Below, piece after piece: positions 8,887 to 15,662 of a stretch of DNA of 64,000 nucleotides; position 1 is the first letter of the stretch; the number at the start of each line of letters is the position of its first letter. The stretch is from Nocardia sp. BSTN01 (GTDB lineage: Bacteria > Actinomycetota > Actinomycetes > Mycobacteriales > Mycobacteriaceae): NCBI RefSeq assembly GCF_015354405.1, contig NZ_JADKYP010000006.1, positions 173,853 to 237,852 on the forward strand, in the 5' to 3' direction. Made by a program: the position numbers and the translations under genes. The notes under the pieces are model-generated. The model was not told the origin of the DNA, did not search any database, and saw only the letters and a program-made list of their open reading frames with translations.

Positions 8887-10332
8887 TTACTCCGTCCCCT
8901 TTCCTGAGGTCCTGGATCCCGCCGCGCCGGCCGATGCGGTCGCCGGTTCCCCGGTGGCGTGCGCGCCCAGCGATCGCGCCGAGGCGAACAATTCGGATTC
9001 GGCCCGCGTGCGCACGGTGACCACCGCGCCACGGTAGCGAGCGAGCGCGGGCAGGGCCAGGACACCGCCGTCGACCGTCTCCACGAGGGACAACCGCGCC
9101 AGCAGACCGACCACCTCGGTGGTGAGCCCGCCCACATCGGCCTGCCACTGGGCGGCGAAGGTCGAACCGTACCGCTCGGTGAGCGCGTGCACCGTCGCGC
9201 GAATCCACTCGTCGTCGACGAACGGATGGGTGATCGGCTCGGGGCCTTCTTCGTCGTCGGCCGGATCTTCGGCGTCGACGGGTTCCTGCGGCGCCGTGAC
9301 CAGGGGCGCGAAGACCGTGGCCGCCGGAATGGCGGCATCGAGGCCGTCGGCGATGCCGGTGGCGGCGGGCGGGCGCGGTCGGCGTGGCAGCGGATCATCG
9401 ATGTCGAGGACCCGGTCGGCGATCTCACCGATCAGCAGCAGCGCCACCTGCGCGAGCGTTCCGGTGCCGGGGAAGCGCACATCGGAGAACCGCCCCGAGG
9501 TGTCGATCAGGGCCACGCCCTCACCGCGGCGTTCGGCGCGCAGCCCGGTCAGCAACTCCACCTCCGCCACGATCTTCTCGCTGCCCAGCGCGGATTGCTC
9601 GGCCGCACCGAGGGTTTCGGTATAGACGACCGGCAGTTCGATCAGCGCCCGCCGTACCCGGCGCGCGGCCGCGGCCCGCGACGGCACGGAAGTCGTTGCG
9701 GCGGAATCGGTGTCGTCGGCGAGCAGCGTACGCACACTGTGCAGATGCTGCAACGCGCGCGGTGGCCGGAAGATCGCGAACACCACCGAGCGGTCGATGT
9801 CGTAGAGGGCCTCACCCGCTTCCGGGTCGGCCGCCCAGCCGCCGGCGTCGCCGTCGGCGAGGGACAACGCGCCGCGGGCGGCCAGCCACGCCACCGCGTC
9901 CACGAACGCGTCCCGGTCGGCGGCCCGTTCGGTCGACAGTTCCAGCCCCTCCACCCGCACGGCGTAGGCGGCGACCTGATCGGCCAACTCCGACAGCGTG
10001 ATCTGGTCACCGGCGCGACCGAGCGCGGCCAGGGCGAGCGACAGATAGGCGTAGCGGCGCCGGTCGAAGACGCGATCGGCGGGGGTGCGGGCGGGCCGGC
10101 CGGTGTCGAGCCGGTCGGAGATCGGGAACAGCCGCGCCGTGGTCTCGGTGACCTCGAGCCGGTAGCCGAGCAGTTCGGCCATATCCTCGCGCAGTTCGGT
10201 GGCCCAGCGCCGAATCAGCGGCAGCGCAATGCGATCCGGGAAGGTCCGCGTCACCAGATGATTGGCCAGCATTACCCGGGCGGCGCGCTGGTAGCTGTCC
10301 AAGGCCAGCGGGTCGATGGTTGTCGCGTGCAT
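8887..10332 (-). CDS. jetB: TIGR02678 / DUF2398 protein, second subunit of the SMC-like system
   Basis: A 481-residue protein matching the TIGR02678/DUF2398 pattern: an N-terminal QRAARVMLANHLVTRTFPD helix, a conserved LRAEDMAELLGYRLEV-like segment (ELREDMAELLGYRLEVTETT), then FDRRRYAYLSLALAAL and winged-helix-like repeats. It is a presumed accessory (KITE-like) subunit that bridges the kleisin-like and ATPase subunits; this role is inferred from Wadjet architecture. ATG at 10332 overlaps the upstream stop (TGATG), indicating translational coupling; a GTG three nt earlier is possible. The C-terminal part is acidic and low in complexity near residues 330-370. Confidence 0.85.
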   Translation of the reverse strand: MHATTIDPLALDSYQRAARVMLANHLVTRTFPDRIALPLIRRWATELREDMAELLGYRLEVTETTARLFPISDRLDTGRPARTPADRVFDRRRYAYLSLALAALGRAGDQITLSELADQVAAYAVRVEGLELSTERAADRDAFVDAVAWLAARGALSLADGDAGGWAADPEAGEALYDIDRSVVFAIFRPPRALQHLHSVRTLLADDTDSAATTSVPSRAAAARRVRRALIELPVVYTETLGAAEQSALGSEKIVAEVELLTGLRAERRGEGVALIDTSGRFSDVRFPGTGTLAQVALLLIGEIADRVLDIDDPLPRRPRPPAATGIADGLDAAIPAATVFAPLVTAPQEPVDAEDPADDEEGPEPITHPFVDDEWIRATVHALTERYGSTFAAQWQADVGGLTTEVVGLLARLSLVETVDGGVLALPALARYRGAVVTVRTRAESELFASARSLGAHATGEPATASAGAAGSRTSGKGTE

Positions 10333-11939
10333 CACGACCGCCCGGAGGCGGTACGGGCGCGGGAATTCTCGCGCACCTCGAGCCGGCGGTGATCGAGATA
10401 CAGCAGACCCTGGGCGGTACGCACCACCGTGGACCCGGGATGTTCGCGGACCGTCAGCGTGACGCCGCTGTCGGAGCCGGTCGTGCTCACCCGGCCGCTC
10501 ACCGGAACCCAGGCGGTGGAGGCGGCGTCGAGCAGTCGCAGCAAAACTTCGGTTTCACGTTCGTCCAGGACCCGATCGTGCACGTTGGCGGCGGCCAGCG
10601 ACATCGCGGCCGCCGCGCGGGCCCGCTGCGTCTCCAGTTGTGCCTGGCGCAGCCGCCGCACCCCGGCGTCGTTGCGCACGAGCCGCGCGGGCGCGCCCGG
10701 AGTGGGCTGGCGGCCGGTTTCGGCGAGCGTGCGCGCGATCTCCAGCGGCGCTGCCTCCCACCAGGATCGGTGAGCGGGAATGATGTCGGCGTCGGGATGC
10801 TCCATCGACAGATGCCGCGGTTTGCCCAATCCGAATACGACGTCGAACAGGGCGTGCGCGCTGTCGGTGGTGGGCGCGGCGGCGAACCAGCCGGCCAGAT
10901 GCCGCAGCGCCGACTCCCGGCTCACCCCGCCCTTGCGCGTTTCGGTCACGCGGCGCAGCAGCGACAGCACCGCGGCGATCGCGCTCATGGTCGCCTCCCG
11001 CAACCGTTCGGCCTCGGTCGCCGGCGCGGATTCGGCGCCGGGGTCGGGCGCACCGCGATCGCGGACCGCGACGAACCATCCGCGCAGCCCCTGCCAGCGG
11101 GCCCGCCAATCCGCCTCGCGCGCCGCGACGTCGAGCAACACCCGCTCGTCACAGGACGCGGCCCGGCTGATCAGCGACTCGGCGCCGGTGTCGTCGACCT
11201 CGGCGATCGCGGCCGCCAGCCGGGGCGCGTAGCGAGCCAGATCCATACTGAATTCGCGCATATGCGCCAGCAGCGCATCCTTGTGTGCCAGAAAGGCTTC
11301 CGGCGTGGCCTCGGTCGTGCGGACCAGATCGCCGAGGGTCAGATAGAAATGCGCCGCGCGGTCGGCCAATTCGGACAGCGCGGTGTCGAGCCGCTTCAGG
11401 ATCCGATACACCCGCTCGGCGTCGCCGTCGCGATTGGCCTGCGCCAGCGCCTGCAGATCGGCCAGCAGTTCCGGAAGCACCAGCCGCGAGAGTGAGGCCT
11501 CGTCCAGGCGCGCGCCCAGTACCTCGTTCACCGCCCGATACGCCTGAAATCCGGCCTGCGAGAACTGATAGACGTAGTGCCGGTTGCGATATTCGGCGAG
11601 CGTCGCCGCGCGGGTGCCGTCGTAACTGCGTTCCAGCACACCCCAGGTGTGCAACTGCTCGAGCAGCGGACCGATCTCGGTGGCGGTGGAATGCGGGGCA
11701 TCCGGCATCCGAGCCAGGGTGTCGGCCACATCGGAGGCGTGCAGCAGCACCACATAGGCGGCGCGGGCGTGGTCGAATGCGCGCAGCACCCACAGATAGT
11801 CGTTGCGTTTGTCGGCGGTGGCGAAGGAGAACAACCGCAGCCGGTCCGCGCCCTCGATCACGGTCTCACCCCGGGTGGGGGAGACGCCGTCGAACAGTGC
11901 GGGTTCGGCCGGCAGCAATCGGTCAGCGGACTCGGTCAC
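10332..11939 (-). CDS. jetA: TIGR02677 / DUF2397 protein, first subunit of the SMC-like system
   Basis: A 535-residue protein with the DUF2397 opening LRLFSFATADKRNDYLWVLRAFDHA and an internal LLEQLHTWGVLERSYDGTRAATLAEYRNRHYVYQFSQAG block, both typical of TIGR02677. By analogy with Wadjet JetA it is the kleisin-like bridge of the ATPase dimer. Start: GTG at 11939 is chosen because TACGCT is placed 7 nt upstream and no ribosome site exists; GTG 11945 is the alternative. It is first of three overlapping or abutting genes and lies 60 nt downstream of the DUF2127 stop. Confidence 0.85.
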   Translation of the reverse strand: MTESADRLLPAEPALFDGVSPTRGETVIEGADRLRLFSFATADKRNDYLWVLRAFDHARAAYVVLLHASDVADTLARMPDAPHSTATEIGPLLEQLHTWGVLERSYDGTRAATLAEYRNRHYVYQFSQAGFQAYRAVNEVLGARLDEASLSRLVLPELLADLQALAQANRDGDAERVYRILKRLDTALSELADRAAHFYLTLGDLVRTTEATPEAFLAHKDALLAHMREFSMDLARYAPRLAAAIAEVDDTGAESLISRAASCDERVLLDVAAREADWRARWQGLRGWFVAVRDRGAPDPGAESAPATEAERLREATMSAIAAVLSLLRRVTETRKGGVSRESALRHLAGWFAAAPTTDSAHALFDVVFGLGKPRHLSMEHPDADIIPAHRSWWEAAPLEIARTLAETGRQPTPGAPARLVRNDAGVRRLRQAQLETQRARAAAAMSLAAANVHDRVLDERETEVLLRLLDAASTAWVPVSGRVSTTGSDSGVTLTVREHPGSTVVRTAQGLLYLDHRRLEVRENSRARTASGRS

Positions 11940-11946
11940 CGGCACG

Positions 11947-11952
11947 AGCGTA
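11947..11952 (-). promoter_or_regulatory. -10 element of jetA, leaderless
   Basis: TACGCT on the minus strand ends 7 nt before GTG 11939. It supports that start and an independent promoter for the three-gene operon. Confidence 0.45.
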
Positions 11953-11999
11953 ATACCTGCCCGCGCGCCGCGGCGGCGCACCCGGGCCTCGGCGTGCCG

Positions 12000-12764
12000 T
12001 CACCCCGCCTCGGTGGCGACCGCGGAGCGTTCCACGGTCAGCAGGCTCTCCTCGCTGTGCTCGCGGTGGTAGGCGGCGCCACCGCCGTTGAGGCCGAACA
12101 ACCGCTTCGACCACAGCAACCAGAGCACCGCGGCGACATTGATCACCAGGGCACCGGCGCGGACGACGGTGATGCGCTCGGTGAGCTCATAGATCTCGAG
12201 CGGCAGGAACAGCGAGGTGGCGATCACCGCGAAATACTCACCCCAGCGCTGCACGTACCACAGGCCCACGGCCTCCACGAATTCGATGACGGCATACGCC
12301 AGCAACCCCACCGCGATCCAGGTGAGCACGGTCGGTGACAGCGTCCAGCCCTTCTCGATGAACGCGACGATCTTGGAATTGTCGGGATTCCAGCCGATCT
12401 GGTCGGCGAGCGGGCGGATCAGCGGCAGCTCCCGATCGAATGCGGCATGCAGTTGCTCCTGCGAATTGCGTACCTTGAACACCCCGGCGGCCAGCACCAC
12501 GAACACCAGCCCGCGGATCACCCGTTCGGCGGCCAGCAACCGCATGATCAGCCGGTCGCGCAGCAGCCGCCCACGCGGCACCTCGGGCGCCGCATCGGCC
12601 GGGCCGCGCCCGCGCGGCTCGCCGATCACGAAATTCCCGCAGCGCAGACACCGCCAGGCCTCACCGGCGGCCGTCGAAACATGCAGGCGCGCAGCCAGTT
12701 CCGCTTCGTCGGGGGCGTAGGTGGCGTGCCCGTGCCACGAGCAGCTGCGCAGACTGAAGTCCAT
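12000..12764 (-). CDS. DUF2127 integral membrane protein
   Basis: A 254-residue protein. The N-terminal part (about 1-60) is soluble with a CxxC pair (WRCLRCGNF), possibly a small zinc ribbon. The DUF2127 membrane part has four hydrophobic segments: around RLLAAERVIRGLVFVVLAAG, LTWIAVGLLAYAVIEFVEAV, YFAVIATSLFLPLEIYEL and ALVINVAAVLWLLW. Function of DUF2127 is unknown. It precedes jetA on the same strand, but each gene has its own -10 hexamer, so co-function is only a possibility. Confidence 0.8.
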   Translation of the reverse strand: MDFSLRSCSWHGHATYAPDEAELAARLHVSTAAGEAWRCLRCGNFVIGEPRGRGPADAAPEVPRGRLLRDRLIMRLLAAERVIRGLVFVVLAAGVFKVRNSQEQLHAAFDRELPLIRPLADQIGWNPDNSKIVAFIEKGWTLSPTVLTWIAVGLLAYAVIEFVEAVGLWYVQRWGEYFAVIATSLFLPLEIYELTERITVVRAGALVINVAAVLWLLWSKRLFGLNGGGAAYHREHSEESLLTVERSAVATEAG

Positions 12765-12771
12765 TCGTCGC

Positions 12772-12777
12772 AGCGTA
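12772..12777 (-). promoter_or_regulatory. -10 element of the DUF2127 gene, leaderless
   Basis: Minus-strand TACGCT lies 7 nt before the ATG at 12764. A 13-bp tandem repeat occupies the region expected for the -35 and upstream operator. Confidence 0.45.
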
Positions 12778-12797
12778 CAACCCCGGCGGCACCCTGC

Positions 12798-12823
12798 AAT
12801 TCAGCGGCGCAATTCAGCGGCGC
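12798..12823. repeat. perfect 13-bp tandem repeat upstream of the DUF2127 promoter
   Basis: AATTCAGCGGCGC occurs twice head to tail with no mismatch, at -34 to -59 relative to the predicted leaderless start of the DUF2127 gene. The position suits a dimeric regulator or a recent slip duplication. Confidence 0.7.
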
Positions 12824-12835
12824 AACGCCATCCGC

Positions 12836-14068
12836 TCAGCTCATCGACAGCACCCGCAACTGCTCGAGATAGGTGCGGGTGCGGGGATCGGACGGATAGC
12901 GTTCGATCATCTCCCGCGCCGCCTCGCCCGCGATCCACAGCAGCGACGGCAGCGAGCGGCGCTTGCCCTCGAACGCGCGCATCGCCTCGTCGACCGCGAG
13001 CTCCAGATCGCGATCGCGAACCGCCACCACGGCCAGGGTCAGCTGTGCCTCGGAGACGCGCATCGGCTGACGGACCGAACCGTCGAGGCCCGTGGCGCTG
13101 CGGATCACCTGGCGGGCATAGGCTTCCGCCGGGCGATTGTCACCGGCGACCCGGGAGCAATCCATGGCGTAGAAATCGAATTTCTGCGCGTCGACGACGA
13201 AATGGTTGTCCAAATTTGCCGGATTGTCCAATTGTCGCAAGATATCTCGGCCGCGTTCGAGCGCGCGTTCCATCGCCTCGCGATCGCCGATGCGCGCCCA
13301 CGCCTTGGCCTGCTGCGCGGCCAGTTGCACGCCGACACCCATACCGCGGCAATTGTCGAGGGCGGACTCGGCCACCTCGATCGCGCCGCGGTAATTGCCC
13401 TGGGTGATGGCGAACCACGCCGCCATTTCCGCACCCCAGCCGACGATTTCGGGATGTTCGGCCTCCTGGCCCAGCGACAGCGCCGCGCGGCGGGTCGCCT
13501 CCGCGGCGGTGCGCCGGCCCAGGTCGTAGTCGACGCATCCGACCAGCAACGCCACCCAGCCGGCGAGGACCAGCACTTCGCGATGCTGCGCCAGGGTCAG
13601 CCGCCCGTCGAGCAGCGAGGTGATGCGCCGCAGCCACGCGGTGCCCTCGGTATGCAGTTCGTGCGGGTCGGCGAAGGGATATTCGCAGCACAGCCGCTCG
13701 GCGGTGATGCGAATGGCATCCAATGTGGCCGAAGAGATGTCGGACATCCGCAGCCGGCCGATGAACTCCAGCGTGTCCATTCCCGTTGACGACAGAAGTT
13801 CGTCGTCCCGATTGGGGCGCGCCTTGGGGAAAAACGCCGCGGTGACGGTGTCGAATGCCGCGGCGATGATCGGCGCGTAGAAATCGTCCGGGCGCGACTC
13901 GCCCGATTCCCAACGGCGCCAATTGCGTAGGAGGGTACTGTCTGTCGGCAGGTTGTGGGATGACTTCGCGCGCATCGCGCGGACGGCATCCGCTTGGGAC
14001 CACCCCCGCGCGTCTCGTTCGGAGCGCATCCTGACAGCCCAGACGGGTCGATCGTCACTCACGGCCAC
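12836..14068 (-). CDS. XRE-type helix-turn-helix regulator with TPR-like domain
   Basis: A 410-residue regulator. The N-terminal HTH (about residues 8-60, RSERDARGWSQADAVRAMR and LLRNWRRWESGESRP) is followed by about 300 residues of paired helices, a TPR-like sensor as in actinobacterial proteins that act beside small signalling genes. The GTG start at 14068 has no ribosome site, and GTG at 14062 is equally possible. It is divergent from a resolvase-like small protein, with a 24-bp inverted repeat between them that is its probable operator. Targets are unknown. Confidence 0.8.
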   Translation of the reverse strand: MAVSDDRPVWAVRMRSERDARGWSQADAVRAMRAKSSHNLPTDSTLLRNWRRWESGESRPDDFYAPIIAAAFDTVTAAFFPKARPNRDDELLSSTGMDTLEFIGRLRMSDISSATLDAIRITAERLCCEYPFADPHELHTEGTAWLRRITSLLDGRLTLAQHREVLVLAGWVALLVGCVDYDLGRRTAAEATRRAALSLGQEAEHPEIVGWGAEMAAWFAITQGNYRGAIEVAESALDNCRGMGVGVQLAAQQAKAWARIGDREAMERALERGRDILRQLDNPANLDNHFVVDAQKFDFYAMDCSRVAGDNRPAEAYARQVIRSATGLDGSVRQPMRVSEAQLTLAVVAVRDRDLELAVDEAMRAFEGKRRSLPSLLWIAGEAAREMIERYPSDPRTRTYLEQLRVLSMS

Positions 14069-14132
14069 GTCTGTAGTATCCCACCAGTTAACGCCGGTGG
14101 ACCCGATAGGGCACGCGGTTGTCCGTCATTGA

Positions 14133-14156
14133 CATCTGCAATTGCATTTGCAGATG
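14133..14156. promoter_or_regulatory. 24-bp inverted repeat, candidate XRE operator
   Basis: Perfect 9-bp arms CATCTGCAA / TTGCAGATG with a 6-nt spacer that itself forms the palindrome TGCAATTGCA with the arm edge. It lies 65 bp upstream of the XRE gene and 106 bp upstream of the divergent gene, in AT-richer DNA than its surroundings. Confidence 0.6.
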
Positions 14157-14190
14157 ACGGATGCTCGATTCGGGCGGTTTTCCCGTCCAC

Positions 14191-14220
14191 AGCAGGTGAT
14201 CCGCAAGCAGGTGATCCACA
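14191..14220 (+). repeat. 15-bp tandem repeat in the leader of the resolvase-like gene
   Basis: AGCAGGTGATCCGCA is followed immediately by AGCAGGTGATCCACA, with one mismatch, 41 bp upstream of GTG 14262. It may be a protein-binding array or a slippage product. Confidence 0.65.
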
Positions 14221-14261
14221 ACAGAACAGCGAGTCCCTTACACATCCAAACGGAGGTTCGG

Positions 14262-14567
14262 GTGGAAGCGTTGATCTATGGATACGTGCGTGACGACTTA
14301 GCCGACGGTCACGCCGCCGAGCTGGAGGATGCGATGTGCACCCTGGCCAGCGAAGTCGGCCTCTGCTTCGCCGCGACGTTCCATGAATCGACCCAGGGTG
14401 ACGGCGCCGCGTTCGCCGAGCTCACGGCCGAGCTGAAGCGGGCCGAGGCACACCATGTGGTGGTTCCGTCGCTCGATCATCTTGCGGGCCAGACCATTCC
14501 GCGCGACGTGCTGATCGCGAAGCTGGCCCACGACGCGGAAGCCCAGGTGCTGACCATCGAGACCTGA
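14262..14567 (+). CDS. resolvase-like small protein without catalytic serine
   Basis: A 101-residue protein beginning VEALIYGYVRDD, which matches the first strand (YxRVS) of serine-recombinase N-terminal domains. The catalytic serine position is occupied by Asp in YGYVRDD, so recombinase activity is not expected. The remaining sequence (LVVPSLDHLAGQ-like VVVPSLDHLAGQTIPRD) follows the resolvase domain strand order, and no DNA-binding tail is present. GTG is preceded by GGAGG at 5 nt. It is divergent from the XRE-TPR regulator, a pairing common in actinobacteria. The role is probably regulatory and is unknown. Confidence 0.65.
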   Translation: MEALIYGYVRDDLADGHAAELEDAMCTLASEVGLCFAATFHESTQGDGAAFAELTAELKRAEAHHVVVPSLDHLAGQTIPRDVLIAKLAHDAEAQVLTIET

Positions 14568-14582
14568 CCGAGGGTGGCCGGT

Positions 14583-14630
14583 CGCCGGACACGCCTCCGC
14601 GGGCCTCGCCCGCCGGCCGAGTGTCCGGCG
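14583..14630. terminator. two-level hairpin between convergent genes
   Basis: Perfect 10-bp outer stem CGCCGGACAC / GTGTCCGGCG encloses an inner GCGGGC-ctc-GCCCGC hairpin. It lies in the gap between the resolvase-like gene and the PAC2 gene and can serve both strands. No U-tract. Confidence 0.6.
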
Positions 14631-14640
14631 CCGCCACCGG

Positions 14641-15531
14641 TTACAGGCCGAATCCGCCCTTGCCGCCGCCACGCCGGCGCAGATACTTCTCGAATTCCGC
14701 TGCGATCGCGTCGCCGTCGATCTTGGCCATCGCGTCGTCGAGGTCGACCGCGGCATCGCCGCGCTCCTCCAGCGATCGCACGTATTCGGTGACCTCCTCG
14801 TCACCCTCGGTCATCTCGTCGACCGCGGACTCCCAGTCCTCGGCCTGCGCGGGCAGCTCGCCCAGCGGCACCTCGATATCGAGCACGTCCTCGACCCGGC
14901 GCAGCAGCGCGATGGTCGCCTTCGGATTCGGCGGCTGGGAGACGTAGTGGGGAACCGCCGCCCAGAACGAGATGGCCGGCACGCCCGCTCGCACACATGC
15001 GTCCTGCAACACGCCGGTGATGCCGGTCGGTCCCTCGTAGCGGGTTTGTTCCAGACTGAACTGTTCGGCCGCTTCCTTGCTGTAGGCGGTGCCGGTGACC
15101 GGGACCGGCCGGGTGTGCGGGGTGTCCGCGAGCAGTGCTCCCAGAATCACCACCGTCGTCACCTGCAGTTGCTCGATCAGCTCGATGATGTCGGAGCAGA
15201 ACGCTCGCCAGCGCATATTCGGCTCGATGCCGTGCAGCAACACGATGTCGCGCTCGCTACCGGGAGGTGAGCACACCGACAGGGTGGTCGAGGGCCACTG
15301 GATCTCGCGGGTCACGCCGTCGACCTGGCGTACGGTCGGCCGATTGACCTGGTAGTCGTAGTAGTCTTCGGAATCCAGTTCGGCCAGCGGTTCGGCGTCC
15401 CAGATCAGTTCCAGATGTTCGACGGCGCCGCTGGCGGCGTCGGCCGCGTCGTTCCAGCCTTCGAAGGCGGCGACGAGAACCGGATCACGCAACGTCGGCA
15501 TTGCCGGATCGGATGAGGCACTGGGGTTCAC
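14641..15531 (-). CDS. PAC2 family protein (Rv2125-like)
   Basis: A 296-residue PAC2-domain protein with PVLVAAFEGWNDAADAASGAVEHL at the N-terminus, the VVILGALLADTPHTRPVPVTG strand-loop, and GPTGITGVLQDACVRAGVPAISFWAAVPHY. The C-terminus is acidic and then RGGGKGGFGL. PAC2 proteins resemble proteasome-assembly chaperones, but bacterial members are not firmly tied to the proteasome. It is divergent from metH, as Rv2125 is from Rv2124c in M. tuberculosis. GTG at 15531 has TAGGCT 6 nt upstream. Confidence 0.85.
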   Translation of the reverse strand: MNPSASSDPAMPTLRDPVLVAAFEGWNDAADAASGAVEHLELIWDAEPLAELDSEDYYDYQVNRPTVRQVDGVTREIQWPSTTLSVCSPPGSERDIVLLHGIEPNMRWRAFCSDIIELIEQLQVTTVVILGALLADTPHTRPVPVTGTAYSKEAAEQFSLEQTRYEGPTGITGVLQDACVRAGVPAISFWAAVPHYVSQPPNPKATIALLRRVEDVLDIEVPLGELPAQAEDWESAVDEMTEGDEEVTEYVRSLEERGDAAVDLDDAMAKIDGDAIAAEFEKYLRRRGGGKGGFGL

Positions 15532-15537
15532 CCGGTC

Positions 15538-15543
15538 AGCCTA
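15538..15543 (-). promoter_or_regulatory. -10 element of the PAC2 gene, leaderless
   Basis: Minus-strand TAGGCT is 6 nt before GTG 15531, with no ribosome site. Confidence 0.45.
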
Positions 15544-15649
15544 CGGCGTGGCGGCGGTATCGTTCACCGCATATTGCGGGATATCGCGTGTCGAGGGCGA
15601 TGTGGTGTGGCCGCCCGGTCCGGTGGTCAGGATTGTCGGGGCCGCCCAC

Positions 15650-15655
15650 TACTCT
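15650..15655 (+). promoter_or_regulatory. -10 element of metH, leaderless
   Basis: TACTCT is 7 nt before the ATG at 15663. The 130-bp divergent gap shows no recognisable cobalamin riboswitch. Confidence 0.45.
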
Positions 15656-15662
15656 GGGGTAC

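Noticed and set aside
4313-14264. Identical 13-mer GGAGGTTCGGGTG at the starts of the genes at 4323 and 14262
   Set aside because: Eight of the 13 bases are the Shine-Dalgarno and the GTG start, so chance is enough; kept only as support for both starts.
15532-15662. Possible cobalamin riboswitch upstream of metH
   Set aside because: The gap is short, lacks the B12-box and has a leaderless -10 next to the start codon.
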